From Sphingomonadales bacterium (GTDB lineage: Bacteria; Pseudomonadota; Alphaproteobacteria; Sphingomonadales; Sphingomonadaceae), in the NCBI GenBank assembly GCA_027489295.1, contig JAIYAA010000281.1:1-58744 (forward strand): a DNA stretch of 58,744 nucleotides, read 5' to 3'. This document shows positions 50,066 to 57,925 of this stretch, in pieces (positions within the stretch are counted from its first letter, which is position 1; every line of letters starts with the position of its first letter). The notes beneath the pieces are model-generated. The model was not told the DNA's origin, did no database searches, and saw only the letters and a list, made by a program, of their open reading frames with translations. Both the position numbers and the translations under genes were made by a program.

Positions 50066-50902
50066 ATGGGAGCTGTTTCACTCGCGAAGGCGAGCTTCAT
50101 GGCGCTCGACCGCATCGAGCGGGCGCGCCCACGATCGCGATCGGGGTCTGCAAATCCGACACGGGCGCATGTCCACCCGAACAGCCGCAAGGCGGGCACG
50201 TTCGAGGACGACTTCTTCTATAGCTATGCCAAAGGCGAGACCGACCGGCTCTACAAGAAGGCCGTCGAGCTGCTGAAGCGCAAGAATGCCGTGCGCAGGC
50301 TGGCGCGCGCTGAGGGGCGACAACTCACCGAAGACGAGCGGCTTGTGACGCTAATAACGCCGGCAGCCGTGCGCGTGTTCGAGCAGCTTACCACCTTGGC
50401 CCGGACGTGCGCCGGCAAGGTGTTTCCGACCTGGGAGTGGATCGAGGCTGCAAGCGGCCTGTCTCGTGCGAGCGTCGGGCGGGGCCTTTCGATCCTCGCC
50501 ACGATGGGCTTGATCGAGAAGCAGCGCCGCTGCGTGCCGATCGATCCGCCCGCTGATCGTCCCAAGGCCCGCAATGCGCAGACGTCGAACGTCTATCGCA
50601 TGAGCTTTCCCAATCGGCTTGCTCGATTTCTTCCGCGCTTCCTGCGTCCCGCTCCGCTCCCCGACGATGTTGTGCAACGCGAGATCGACCGCATCGAAGA
50701 AATCGAGACGATGCGCCTTTGGCGGACGCCGCGACAGGTGGTGGCTGAGGAGATCGAGGACGACGGTCTGCGCCGGGTGTTGGACAGCCTTGCCATTGCG
50801 CTCGAGAAGCAAGAGTCTCAAAAAAATGGTCAACCGCTCCTAGATTCATATAACCTAAGGCCAGATGGAGTTGGCCTAGTCGGCCAACGCTCTAACGCCT
50901 GA
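50066..50902 (+). CDS. Winged-helix plasmid replication-associated protein
   Basis: A 278-residue protein. Residues 95-155 form a winged helix (LTTLARTCAGKVFPTWEWIEAASGLSRASVGRGLSILATMGLIEKQRR). The N terminus is Arg/Ser-rich, and GTFEDDFFYSYAKGETDRLYKKAVELLKRKNAVRRLAR precedes it. The pattern resembles replication-accessory proteins encoded next to repA on alphaproteobacterial plasmids. The function is inferred from domain and position. Confidence 0.65.
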   Translation: MGAVSLAKASFMALDRIERARPRSRSGSANPTRAHVHPNSRKAGTFEDDFFYSYAKGETDRLYKKAVELLKRKNAVRRLARAEGRQLTEDERLVTLITPAAVRVFEQLTTLARTCAGKVFPTWEWIEAASGLSRASVGRGLSILATMGLIEKQRRCVPIDPPADRPKARNAQTSNVYRMSFPNRLARFLPRFLRPAPLPDDVVQREIDRIEEIETMRLWRTPRQVVAEEIEDDGLRRVLDSLAIALEKQESQKNGQPLLDSYNLRPDGVGLVGQRSNA

Positions 50903-51127
50903 CGGCGCAGAACGGCCTAGACGAACCCGCAGGACAAAATCCCAGCCCGAGGCACCTAGCCGCTCCGTCGGACGCGCCGCTACGCGTCGCGATGCTCCCG
51001 AGAGGAGCAAGCGGTTTCCGTCGCGCTCAAATGGCCACGTTCGTGCTTGCTGATAGCGATTTTCATCGACGAACGCGGCCGTAGCATCCAGCCCAAAGGG
51101 CCGCAGAGGCGTGATCGGCACCGTCAT
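50876..51127 (-). CDS. Possible hypothetical protein
   Basis: An 83-residue frame starting MTVPITPLRPFGLDATAAFVDENRY. It has fairly protein-like composition, but no strong ribosome site, and it overlaps the end of the preceding plus-strand gene. The region 51128-51438 has no other supported gene; it contains an A6 run (51315-51320) and a T6 run (51359-51364) bracketing GC-rich sequence. Confidence 0.25.
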   Translation of the reverse strand: MTVPITPLRPFGLDATAAFVDENRYQQARTWPFERDGNRLLLSGASRRVAARPTERLGASGWDFVLRVRLGRSAPSGVRALAD

Positions 51128-51438
51128 CTCATTTCCAAAGCTGCCTGCCATCTCAATTCGGCTCGGTGGTTGCGGCTTGAACGACCTTCCTCTTGTCGCG
51201 TCGGCATTCCTGTTGGGCGCGAAGTCGATGCCGCGCGATTGTGATTGCCGTCCTTCGATTGGCTATTCCTGTATTGATGGGAAAATGGGCGCTGGCCGCC
51301 TTGTACGATCAAGCAAAAAACCGGCTGCGCCTACGGTTTCCGCCACGCGGACCCTCCGTTTTTTAGCTGGATCGCGGCGTCTGCACTCCCCTTCAATTCC
51401 CATCAGGAATGAGCCTGATCGATCGAAAGGACAGGACC

Positions 51439-51759
51439 ATGCAGAATATCGCGGAGTTTCGGATCATCGGCCGGGTGGGCAAGATCTCTGAGCACGACAA
51501 GGTGACGAAGGTGAACGTCGCCGCCAACTACAACCGCCAGGAGAATGGCGAGTGGGTGACGGACACCCATTGGAACGAGGTGACGCTGTTCGGCAAGCTG
51601 ATCGAGCGCGGCGGCAAAGCCCAGAAGGGCGACCTGGTGCATATCACGGGCCGCGTGCGCCAAAACTCCTACGACACGGCTGAGGGCCGGCGCTACACGG
51701 TGGAGCTGATCGCCGACGGCTTTGCGGTACTCGCCAAGGGATCGGAGGATCGCGACTAA
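51439..51759 (+). CDS. ssb: Single-stranded DNA-binding protein
   Basis: A 106-residue OB-fold protein from ATG 51439 behind AAAGGACAGG. NIAEFRIIGRVGKISEHDKVTKVNVAANY and THWNEVTLFGKLIERGGKAQKGDLVHITGRVRQNSY are typical of SSB. It lacks the long acidic tail of chromosomal SSB. In the predicted transfer direction it enters early, as do the ssb genes of other conjugative plasmids. Confidence 0.9.
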   Translation: MQNIAEFRIIGRVGKISEHDKVTKVNVAANYNRQENGEWVTDTHWNEVTLFGKLIERGGKAQKGDLVHITGRVRQNSYDTAEGRRYTVELIADGFAVLAKGSEDRD

Positions 51760-51959
51760 GAGCGGTCGGGGCCGCCTACTGGCGGCCCTTCTCGCCGGCG
51801 AAGTTCCAGCTCGACCGCTTCGCGCATGAAGTCGGACTGGTTCTCACCATCCCGCAGCACGGCCTTGATCCGGCCGAGCGTCCCTTCCGGAAATCGCGCC
51901 ATCGTCTTTTCCGCGTTAATCCGCGGGCGACCTGCCGTTCCTGATTTGCTAGTGGTCAT
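51756..51959 (-). CDS. Ribbon-helix-helix-type DNA-binding protein
   Basis: A 67-residue protein: GRPRINAEKTMARFPEGTLGRIKAVLRDGENQSDFMREAVELELRRRE. The pattern of a short strand and two helices fits a ribbon-helix-helix regulator of the plasmid type. It overlaps the convergent ssb end by four bases, and its upstream region carries a direct repeat that could be its operator. Confidence 0.7.
   Translation of the reverse strand: MTTSKSGTAGRPRINAEKTMARFPEGTLGRIKAVLRDGENQSDFMREAVELELRRREGPPVGGPDRS
51769..51788 (+). terminator. ssb terminator
   Basis: A perfect eight-pair stem, GGGCCGCC with GGCGGCCC and loop TACT, followed by TTCTC, ten bases after the ssb stop. It lies in the 3' end of the convergent RHH gene. 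Confidence 0.7.
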
Positions 51960-51979
51960 CCCGAAGTACGCATATTGTT

Positions 51980-52017
51980 GATACCACCTATTGACGTGAT
52001 TTCAGATACCACTTATT
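51980..52017. promoter_or_regulatory. Direct repeat, candidate RHH operator
   Basis: GATACCACCTATT (51980-51992) and GATACCACTTATT (52005-52017), 25 bases apart, in an AT-rich stretch between the RHH gene and the parAB operon. It is a plausible operator and promoter region for either or both. Confidence 0.5.
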
Positions 52018-52056
52018 ACAGGATGCGCCTTTCATCAAGGCGACGGAGGCACTGCC

Positions 52057-52248
52057 ATGTGGGATAATCTGCTGACGATCGGACTATTCGTCCTGATTGG
52101 TTGGGCCGTCCTTCGGGGCGGTGGCGGCCGTAATCCGCGCATTTGGAGCGGCGACACGCCCGATGAGGAGGCGCGTCGCAACACGCGAACCGATTCCAAC
52201 TATCGCGGCTATGACCATTGGAACAACAATTCGGATCGGGGTTGGTAG
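52057..52248 (+). CDS. Small membrane-anchored protein before parA
   Basis: A 63-residue protein with one N-terminal helix (MWDNLLTIGLFVLIGWAVLRGGG) and a polar tail ending in an Asn/Asp-rich stretch. It ends three bases before the parA GTG, so it is probably in the same operon. The family is unrecognised. Confidence 0.55.
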   Translation: MWDNLLTIGLFVLIGWAVLRGGGGRNPRIWSGDTPDEEARRNTRTDSNYRGYDHWNNNSDRGW

Positions 52249-52251
52249 GGC

Positions 52252-52992
52252 GTGAAGACCATTGCCATTAATGTGGAGAAGGGCGGCGCCGGCAAGACGA
52301 TGATCGCTTGTCACTTGGCGTGGGTGCTGGCTGATGCCGGGCATCGTGTGCTGTTCCTCGACCTTGACCGGCAGTGCAATGCAACCGATGCCCTCGCCGA
52401 CTTCGAGAGCCTTGGCACGTGTAAGCCGCTGTTCGAGCCGAACTATGTTCCGCCGACCAGCCTTCCCCGCCTCTCTATCTATTCGAACCGCATGGGCGGC
52501 GAATACGATGCCGACTATCCTCGCGCGCTGACTAACATTAATGCCAATTTTCCCGCGCTCGATTCTCATTTCGACTTTTGCGTCATCGATACGCCGCCCT
52601 CTTGGTCGTGGATCAACTATGCGGCGCTGCTGGTATGCAATCACTTGATTGTTCCCGTCGAGCTAGGACCGTTCGGGCCGGCAGCGACGAAGCAGGTTTC
52701 GGACTCGATTGCGACGGTGAACCAGCGCCGGAAGACGCCAATCCACGTCGTGGGGCTAGTTCCGAACCGAGTGCGTGCAAACGACACCCATCAAATGAAG
52801 ATGCTTGCTGCGATCAAGGAGAAGATCGGGCGCAATCTGTTCACGAACTTTCTTCCCGAGCGTGCGCACTACAGCCAGGCGATGCAGGAGCATGTCCCGG
52901 TCTGGCGGTTCGACAAAGACGTTCGGACCTCTTTGCCGCCCATGCGCGCCTTCCTTGAGGAAGCCATGACCCGGATCGGGAGCCACAAATGA
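52252..52992 (+). CDS. parA: ParA partition ATPase
   Basis: A 246-residue Walker-type ATPase with a GTG start. KGGAGKT (10-16) is the deviant Walker A loop, LFLDLDRQCNATDAL and FCVIDTPPSWSWIN follow. It lacks an N-terminal helix-turn-helix, so it does not bind the operator itself like type Ia ParA. It moves plasmid copies with ParB and overlaps parB by four bases. Confidence 0.93.
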   Translation: MKTIAINVEKGGAGKTMIACHLAWVLADAGHRVLFLDLDRQCNATDALADFESLGTCKPLFEPNYVPPTSLPRLSIYSNRMGGEYDADYPRALTNINANFPALDSHFDFCVIDTPPSWSWINYAALLVCNHLIVPVELGPFGPAATKQVSDSIATVNQRRKTPIHVVGLVPNRVRANDTHQMKMLAAIKEKIGRNLFTNFLPERAHYSQAMQEHVPVWRFDKDVRTSLPPMRAFLEEAMTRIGSHK

Positions 52993-53990
52993 CAGATTTC
53001 TCCGGCTTTGATGTTTTCAGCGAGAAAGCGGCTGTTGCTGACGCCGATCGCGTCCAGCTTCTCGATCCCGAGCTGCTCTACCCCGATCCCGAGAACGTGC
53101 GGAGTGCGATCGACGAAGCGACGATCGATGAGATGGCCGAGACGATCAAGGAGCGGGGCCAGCTTCAACCGATCACCGTCGCGCCCAAGGATGAAGATGG
53201 GCGCTATCGGATCATGTTCGGCGAGCGGCGCTGGCGTGCGTGCCGGAAGCTGGGAATGCAGGTCCGCGCGATCGTCAGCAAGGCCGACGACATCGAACAG
53301 GTGCGCATCGATCAATTCATCGAGAACGATCAGCGCGAGGACTTGTCGACCGCCGACATGATCCGTTTCGTCACCGGCCAGGTAGCGAAGGGACGTTCGC
53401 TCGCCGAGCTGGCACGCGCGACAGGCCGCAACCGCACGTTGCTGACCCGCTATCAGGGGCTGGCAAAGGCTCCCGATTATGTCGCGGCGCTATTTGCGGA
53501 CATCTCGATGCGAAGTGCTGTCGCTTTGACCCAGGCTGCGAAGGCCGATGATGCGGCGACACGTGCGTTTGTTGCGAATACCGCCGCTGAGGACATGACC
53601 GTGCTGGCGTGTGAGCGGTTCGCGCGCGAGATTGGCGGGAAGAAGTCCACATCAAAGCCCGAGGCGGCTCCAGTGGAGGGTGTCGCGCCCCCTACCCCTG
53701 CCCCCACGCCGGAACCGTCGACTGATAGCGAGCCGGATGCAACTTCTTTGGCACCGACGACGGACGAGATCAGGGACGACGAAGCCGAACGCGCGCTGGA
53801 TGAGACACCGGTTCCTGTTCTTTCCGCGCCGTCTCAAACCCCACCCCCCCGAGCAACGTCGAAACCGAAGGGTGGCAAGCCGCGCATCGAGCGCCCTACG
53901 ATCGAGCTTGAAGGCAAGCGCGCAATGGTGGTCGAGGCGCTGCTACATTTCGACGGTGAAGCAGAGCCCCGGATCGTTAGCTGGCGCTAA
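52989..53990 (+). CDS. parB: ParB partition protein
   Basis: A 333-residue protein with a ParB N-terminal domain (about 20-115). GERRWRA (78-84) is the CTP-binding loop and ENDQRED (112-118) the following motif. The helix-turn-helix GRSLAELARATGRNRTLLTRYQ (135-156) follows. Residues 215-300 are Pro/Thr/Glu-rich and disordered. It is the likely reader of the parS-like palindromes across the window. Confidence 0.93.
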   Translation: MTDFSGFDVFSEKAAVADADRVQLLDPELLYPDPENVRSAIDEATIDEMAETIKERGQLQPITVAPKDEDGRYRIMFGERRWRACRKLGMQVRAIVSKADDIEQVRIDQFIENDQREDLSTADMIRFVTGQVAKGRSLAELARATGRNRTLLTRYQGLAKAPDYVAALFADISMRSAVALTQAAKADDAATRAFVANTAAEDMTVLACERFAREIGGKKSTSKPEAAPVEGVAPPTPAPTPEPSTDSEPDATSLAPTTDEIRDDEAERALDETPVPVLSAPSQTPPPRATSKPKGGKPRIERPTIELEGKRAMVVEALLHFDGEAEPRIVSWR

Positions 53991-54085
53991 TCTCGCCGAG
54001 TGAACGGAGAGCGCCGGCAGTTGCCGCCCCTCGCTTCCAGGCTCAATCCTTCTTTCCGCGATTTCTCACTTGCAAGATGGATTGC

Positions 54086-54101
54086 TGTGCCACGTGGCAC
54101 A
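54086..54101. promoter_or_regulatory. parS-like palindrome, copy 5, beside oriT
   Basis: The 16-base core TGTGCCACGTGGCACA, 96 bases after the parB stop and 35 bases from the predicted nic. It is the copy nearest the partition operon. Confidence 0.65.
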
Positions 54102-54135
54102 CGTGAAGGCAGATTTTAGTGGGGGATGTTTGATG

Positions 54136-54150
54136 GCAGGATAGGTGTTG
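54136..54150 (-). other. oriT: oriT nic region, P-type
   Basis: The minus strand reads CACCTATCCTG|CC, identical to the nic core of IncP plasmid RP4 (CACCTATCCTG|C), with the cut between 54137 and 54136. It lies 93 bases upstream of mobC and the relaxase gene. A UUCG-type hairpin (AGCC-TTCG-GGCT, 54172-54183) is close by. The T-strand would run from 54136 toward lower coordinates. Confidence 0.75.
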
Positions 54151-54228
54151 CGGCGTCTTGTGTATTACATTAGCCTTCGGGCTATGTCGATTGCGCCGCA
54201 GCCTGCATCCCCCACAAAGGACACAGCG

Positions 54229-54753
54229 ATGCTGACGGCGCGCGTCGATCGCGAGTTGCTGGCGGCGTTCGATGCAGTCGCCGAGGGGAGGGGAGGGCGG
54301 AGCGCTCTCCTCCGCACCGTCCTCCAGCAGTCATTGAAGCATGTCGCTGACGCGCCCCGGATCGCACCCAGGGCGGACAGCCCCAGCAATCGGGTCAACC
54401 TTCGTTTCACCGACGTCGAAACCGCAGTCCTCGATCATCGGGCGGCGCAACGCGGTGTCGATCGGGCAGGGTGGATCAAGGCGCTTGTCCGTCGCCATCT
54501 TGCGCTCAAGGCAGGTGTCGACGACGGGCTGCGCGACGCGGTGGCGCCGATCCGGATGCAGCTCACGCGGATCGGGCGAAATCTAAATCAGGCCATGAAG
54601 GCCGGGAACGCTGCGATGATGGCCGATAGCGGCCTGCAAATCGATCGTGAGCTGCGCAGGATCGCCGACATGCGCGAAGAGATCAACGAGCAGATCGAGG
54701 CGCTGGCGGCTGCGCTGCGCGGCGAAACCGCCTTTTGGGAGGTGGCTGACTAA
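54229..54753 (+). CDS. mobC: MobC-like relaxosome accessory protein
   Basis: A 174-residue protein from ATG 54229 behind AAAGGA; an in-frame start at 54184 lacks a ribosome site. LTARVDRELLAAFDAVAEGRGGRSALLRTVLQQSL is a ribbon-helix-helix. GWIKALVRRHLALKAG and MQLTRIGRNLNQAMKAGN are MobC-type motifs. It should bind oriT and help the relaxase melt it. The relaxase start overlaps its stop. Confidence 0.85.
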   Translation: MLTARVDRELLAAFDAVAEGRGGRSALLRTVLQQSLKHVADAPRIAPRADSPSNRVNLRFTDVETAVLDHRAAQRGVDRAGWIKALVRRHLALKAGVDDGLRDAVAPIRMQLTRIGRNLNQAMKAGNAAMMADSGLQIDRELRRIADMREEINEQIEALAAALRGETAFWEVAD

Positions 54754-55859
54754 TGTCGTTCGGGGATCGCGAGGACGAGCTGTGGGAGGCAATGAAGCCC
54801 AGCTTCAAGCCACGCCTCGTCAGCGATCCGAACATCAAATACGCCAAGCATCTGGTCAATCGGACCGGGCCTTTCGCTACAAGAGGGGCGCTAACGTCAC
54901 TTGGCCGCACTGATGTTCGGGCGACGCTTGCGCGCGTCGTGCGCCGAGCCCCGGAGGTGCTGGTCAAGGTTACGGGGCGGAAGAAGGGCGCGAAGCACCT
55001 TGCCGCGCATCTCGATTATATCGGCCGTCATGGCGACATTCCTCTTGAGACGCGCGACGGGGAACAGCTCGCGACGAAGGAGGATGCGCAGCGGATCGCG
55101 GATGAGTGGTCCGATTCCCTATACTGGCGGCAAGGGACGTCCGTTTCAGCCGTCGCGATGGTGTTTTCGATGCCGGCAGGCACGGACCCTGAAACTGTGA
55201 AGCAGGCCGTGCGCGAAACCGCCGAGCGCATGATCGGCGATAATCACGATTATCTCATGGCGCTCCATACGGACACGCCGCGACCTCACGTGCATTTGAC
55301 CGTCCAGGCCGAGGGATTGAACCGCAAGCGGTTCGACCCACGCCGCGAGGATCTGTTTCGATTTCGCGAGGCGTTTGCCGAGGCGCTGCGCAGCCGGGGC
55401 GTCGAGGCCGAGGCAACGCCTCGTTACAGCCGAGGCCAGGGGAGGGCGGGGACCAGCATGGCGCTGACACAGCTTCGCGCCCGCATACGCAGCGGCGCAT
55501 CCCGTCAGCCGACCGAAACAGATCTTCGTCAGGCCCGTGAGGCGATGCAGATCGCACTTGGCAATGCCGAGCAGCCCGCATTCGTGTCGAAGACCCGCGC
55601 GCGCTGGCAGGACACGAGGCGCCGCTATGAGGCTGCGGCCGATCGGCTCGACCGCAGCGCCGATCACGAGGATCGCAAGCTCGCCGGCGATGTCCGAACA
55701 TTCCTCCAAGAGCGGGCCAACATCGAGACGGTCCCCGATAGGATGCTACGGGATGCCGAAGCGCGGGTCATAGCGGCGCGACAGCCAGCGCGGACCGATC
55801 CTTCGCCTGAACCGGGTGTGCCACGTGGCACACCTCCACCTCCGGCAAGACGTCGCTGA
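54753..55859 (+). CDS. MobP/VirD2-type relaxase
   Basis: A 368-residue relaxase. The metal-binding histidines are in LHTDTPRPHVHLTV (about 171-184), preceded by KGAKHLAAHLDYIGRHG. The tyrosine nucleophile is probably one of the N-terminal tyrosines (Y30 or Y88); I cannot fix it. It is shorter than TraI of RP4 and has no helicase or primase domain. A parS-like palindrome near the 3' end is translated as GVPRGTP. It acts on the oriT at 54136. Confidence 0.92.
   Translation: MSFGDREDELWEAMKPSFKPRLVSDPNIKYAKHLVNRTGPFATRGALTSLGRTDVRATLARVVRRAPEVLVKVTGRKKGAKHLAAHLDYIGRHGDIPLETRDGEQLATKEDAQRIADEWSDSLYWRQGTSVSAVAMVFSMPAGTDPETVKQAVRETAERMIGDNHDYLMALHTDTPRPHVHLTVQAEGLNRKRFDPRREDLFRFREAFAEALRSRGVEAEATPRYSRGQGRAGTSMALTQLRARIRSGASRQPTETDLRQAREAMQIALGNAEQPAFVSKTRARWQDTRRRYEAAADRLDRSADHEDRKLAGDVRTFLQERANIETVPDRMLRDAEARVIAARQPARTDPSPEPGVPRGTPPPPARRR
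55815..55834. promoter_or_regulatory. parS-like palindrome, copy 6, inside the relaxase gene
   Basis: A perfect 20-base palindrome with core TGTGCCACGTGGCACA, in the last 20 codons of the relaxase gene. Confidence 0.55.
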
Positions 55860-55861
55860 CA

Positions 55862-56218
55862 ATGCGCCATCAACTCACAGGAAATGCCGGCCTCTACCAT
55901 GTCGCGCGCGAGCTATCCCGGCGGGGTTGGCATGTGATGCCGACGGTCAGAAATGCGCGTGGAGCCGATCTCTACGCCGCAAGCGATGACGAGGCGAGCG
56001 TACTGCCGATCCAGTCAAAAGCGCTGTCGAAGCGGGCGACGGTGCCCCTTGGCGGATCGCTCGACCGACTTTGCTCGCACTGGTGGGTCGTCACCATCAA
56101 TGCAAACACTGCCTCGCCTACATGCTTCGTGCTGACGTTGGATGAAGTGAAGGCCGCAGCCCATCGTGGCGTCAACCAGGCCGGCACTGTCTCATACTGG
56201 CTCCAGCCCAAGTCCTAG
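55862..56218 (+). CDS. PDDEXK-like nuclease domain protein
   Basis: A 118-residue protein starting two bases after the relaxase stop. GLYHVARELSRRGWHVMPTVRNARGADLYAASDDEASVLPIQSKAL matches the compact PDDEXK nuclease pattern: D31 in GADL and Q-x-K in IQSK. The role in conjugation or DNA repair is not known. No other domain is visible. Confidence 0.6.
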   Translation: MRHQLTGNAGLYHVARELSRRGWHVMPTVRNARGADLYAASDDEASVLPIQSKALSKRATVPLGGSLDRLCSHWWVVTINANTASPTCFVLTLDEVKAAAHRGVNQAGTVSYWLQPKS

Positions 56219-56282
56219 GCGCTTGAAGAATATCGCGAGGCGTGGGATCGGCTTGGATCACCAGACGCACTGAGCGAACCCG

Positions 56283-57122
56283 CTAGTTCTTATTGAGGCC
56301 CATTTCCCTGCTCTGAAGCTTTGCTTTCCAAAGGGCCTCCACGCGGATGATCTCGTCAACCGTTAAGCCCGACCCGCAGACCTCCAGAATGGATACTTGG
56401 TAGTCCGAGAGCTCGCGACTTTTCAGCCCGATGTTGCCACCGTGGCCATCGCGCGCGTAGCCTGTCCAGCGGCCGAGAAAGCCATCCTCACCATAGGCGG
56501 AGCCTACATATTGCTCTTTGGTGCGGGGGCAGGTCAGAAGGTAGATCCCGCGCGCGGCCCTGAGCGCGGCGAGCCAGTTCGACGGCAGCGCCTCGATCGC
56601 CGAGAGGTTCGCGATGAAGGCCGTGTAGCCCGGGAAAGCCTCTTCCTGAAAGATGCGGGTGACTTTCAAAATGGGCTTCGGCTTCTCTTGTGCCCTTTGA
56701 ACCCAGGCCCGCGTTCCCGGCCCCCAATCGATATAGACGCGACCCGCGTCCTCCATAGAGACGCCCACTACGGCCTGTCGGTATAGATCGAGTTCGCGGG
56801 CGCCTCCCTGTGTCACCGGCACGCCCCGCAGGGGATCAATGATGGTGGGATCGCACGGTCCTATCTTCTCGATCTCGTAGAGTCCTACGAACAGCGTCGA
56901 GGCTGCTGGGGTGACGACGAAGCTGGCCCAATATCTCCCTGTCAGCTTCGGTCCATTCTGAACGCTTTGGATGGACTGATAGAGCAGGAACCCGTCATGG
57001 TCGTCTCGCCACAAAGTGTATGGCGTCCGACCTGCATATTTGATTGTTTGGTGACGCAGCAGGCGCACGTCACGCGGATCGATGCCGTAGTCGTCCAGCA
57101 GTGAATTGAAGGTCAGCCCCAT
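56283..57122 (-). CDS. GIY-YIG nuclease family protein
   Basis: A 279-residue protein. The C-terminal 90 residues carry a GIY-YIG domain: GIYLLTCPRTKEQYVGSAYGEDGFLGRWTGYARDGHGGNIGLK, with Y193 and Y206-G-S standing for the GIY and YIG tyrosines, R215 and the closing acidic residue in ILEV. The first 180 residues form an unrecognised domain. It is convergent with the PDDEXK gene. Confidence 0.8.
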   Translation of the reverse strand: MGLTFNSLLDDYGIDPRDVRLLRHQTIKYAGRTPYTLWRDDHDGFLLYQSIQSVQNGPKLTGRYWASFVVTPAASTLFVGLYEIEKIGPCDPTIIDPLRGVPVTQGGARELDLYRQAVVGVSMEDAGRVYIDWGPGTRAWVQRAQEKPKPILKVTRIFQEEAFPGYTAFIANLSAIEALPSNWLAALRAARGIYLLTCPRTKEQYVGSAYGEDGFLGRWTGYARDGHGGNIGLKSRELSDYQVSILEVCGSGLTVDEIIRVEALWKAKLQSREMGLNKN

Positions 57123-57186
57123 ACCGCGATGGTAGCTCCGCGCCGAGGGAATGCGATGCGAAAATGGTCAGGCTCGATGGTGCGCT

Positions 57187-57924
57187 TCATCGGCTCCGGG
57201 ATTTCTGAAGGATCTGATCCTGCGCCATCTCACGCACCCGCTGTTCCTGGCGCGCTTTGACCTCAATGCCGGCAATCGTCTCGCCACGGCCGATCCGAGC
57301 TGCCACTTCCTCCTTGCGCTCCGCCACGAACTCGCGCCGTTTATCGTAATCGCTGGGGAAGCGTTCGGCCGCGACCGCCATTGCAAGTGCGACATGGCTT
57401 TGCGCCTTGCGCAACTCGGGGTCTTTCGCGTTCTGGACATCTGACTGCCGGCGGAATCGTTCGGCCAGATCGGCACGCGGTTCGGCCTGTTCTCTCGTGT
57501 CGCGGGCCTGGTTGGCGGTCCGCGTCGATCGCGCTTGATTGTCGGGCACGCCGCCTTGCCGCAACGCCTCACGCTCGGCCGCGGCCTTCGTCTTCTCGTC
57601 AGGTTTGTAGCCGTCAACCTTTATGCCCTGCGCCGAGGCGGCGAGATAGGCAGCCCGCTGGAACTCGGCATCGCCGCTGACCTTGATCGCAGTCCACCCG
57701 TTTTCCTTCGCGAGCCGGATCAGATCGGGAAGGGAGTTTGGGTCTTTCGCCTTGATGCGATCAGGGGTGATGGTCGCGACCGGCTGTTTGTCGTGCGCGC
57801 TTCGATAGAGCTTGTCGCCAACCCGGAGGAACCGAGAGTCCAGCTCGGCGGGCACTTCCATCGGACGCCTGCGGCGTGCCTCGCCTTCCTTGCCTGTGCC
57901 GGCAGCTTCGACATTCTCAACCAT
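57187..57924 (-). CDS. LPD7-domain protein
   Basis: A 245-residue protein with the LPD7 (large polyvalent protein-associated) domain at about 26-105: LDSRFLRVGDKLYRS, ATITPDRIKAKDPNSLPDLIRLAKENGWTAIKVSGDAEFQRAAYLAAS. It has a long charged helical tail. LPD7 domains are usually parts of relaxases or conjugation proteins; here one stands alone. It follows virD4 by a base and is probably in that operon. Confidence 0.8.
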   Translation of the reverse strand: MVENVEAAGTGKEGEARRRRPMEVPAELDSRFLRVGDKLYRSAHDKQPVATITPDRIKAKDPNSLPDLIRLAKENGWTAIKVSGDAEFQRAAYLAASAQGIKVDGYKPDEKTKAAAEREALRQGGVPDNQARSTRTANQARDTREQAEPRADLAERFRRQSDVQNAKDPELRKAQSHVALAMAVAAERFPSDYDKRREFVAERKEEVAARIGRGETIAGIEVKARQEQRVREMAQDQILQKSRSR

Positions 57925-57925
57925 G

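Noticed and set aside
51315..51364. A6...T6 bracketed segment as a terminator
   Set aside because: Only about seven bases pair before the stem breaks; it lies over 400 bases from the nearest gene end in either direction that would use it.
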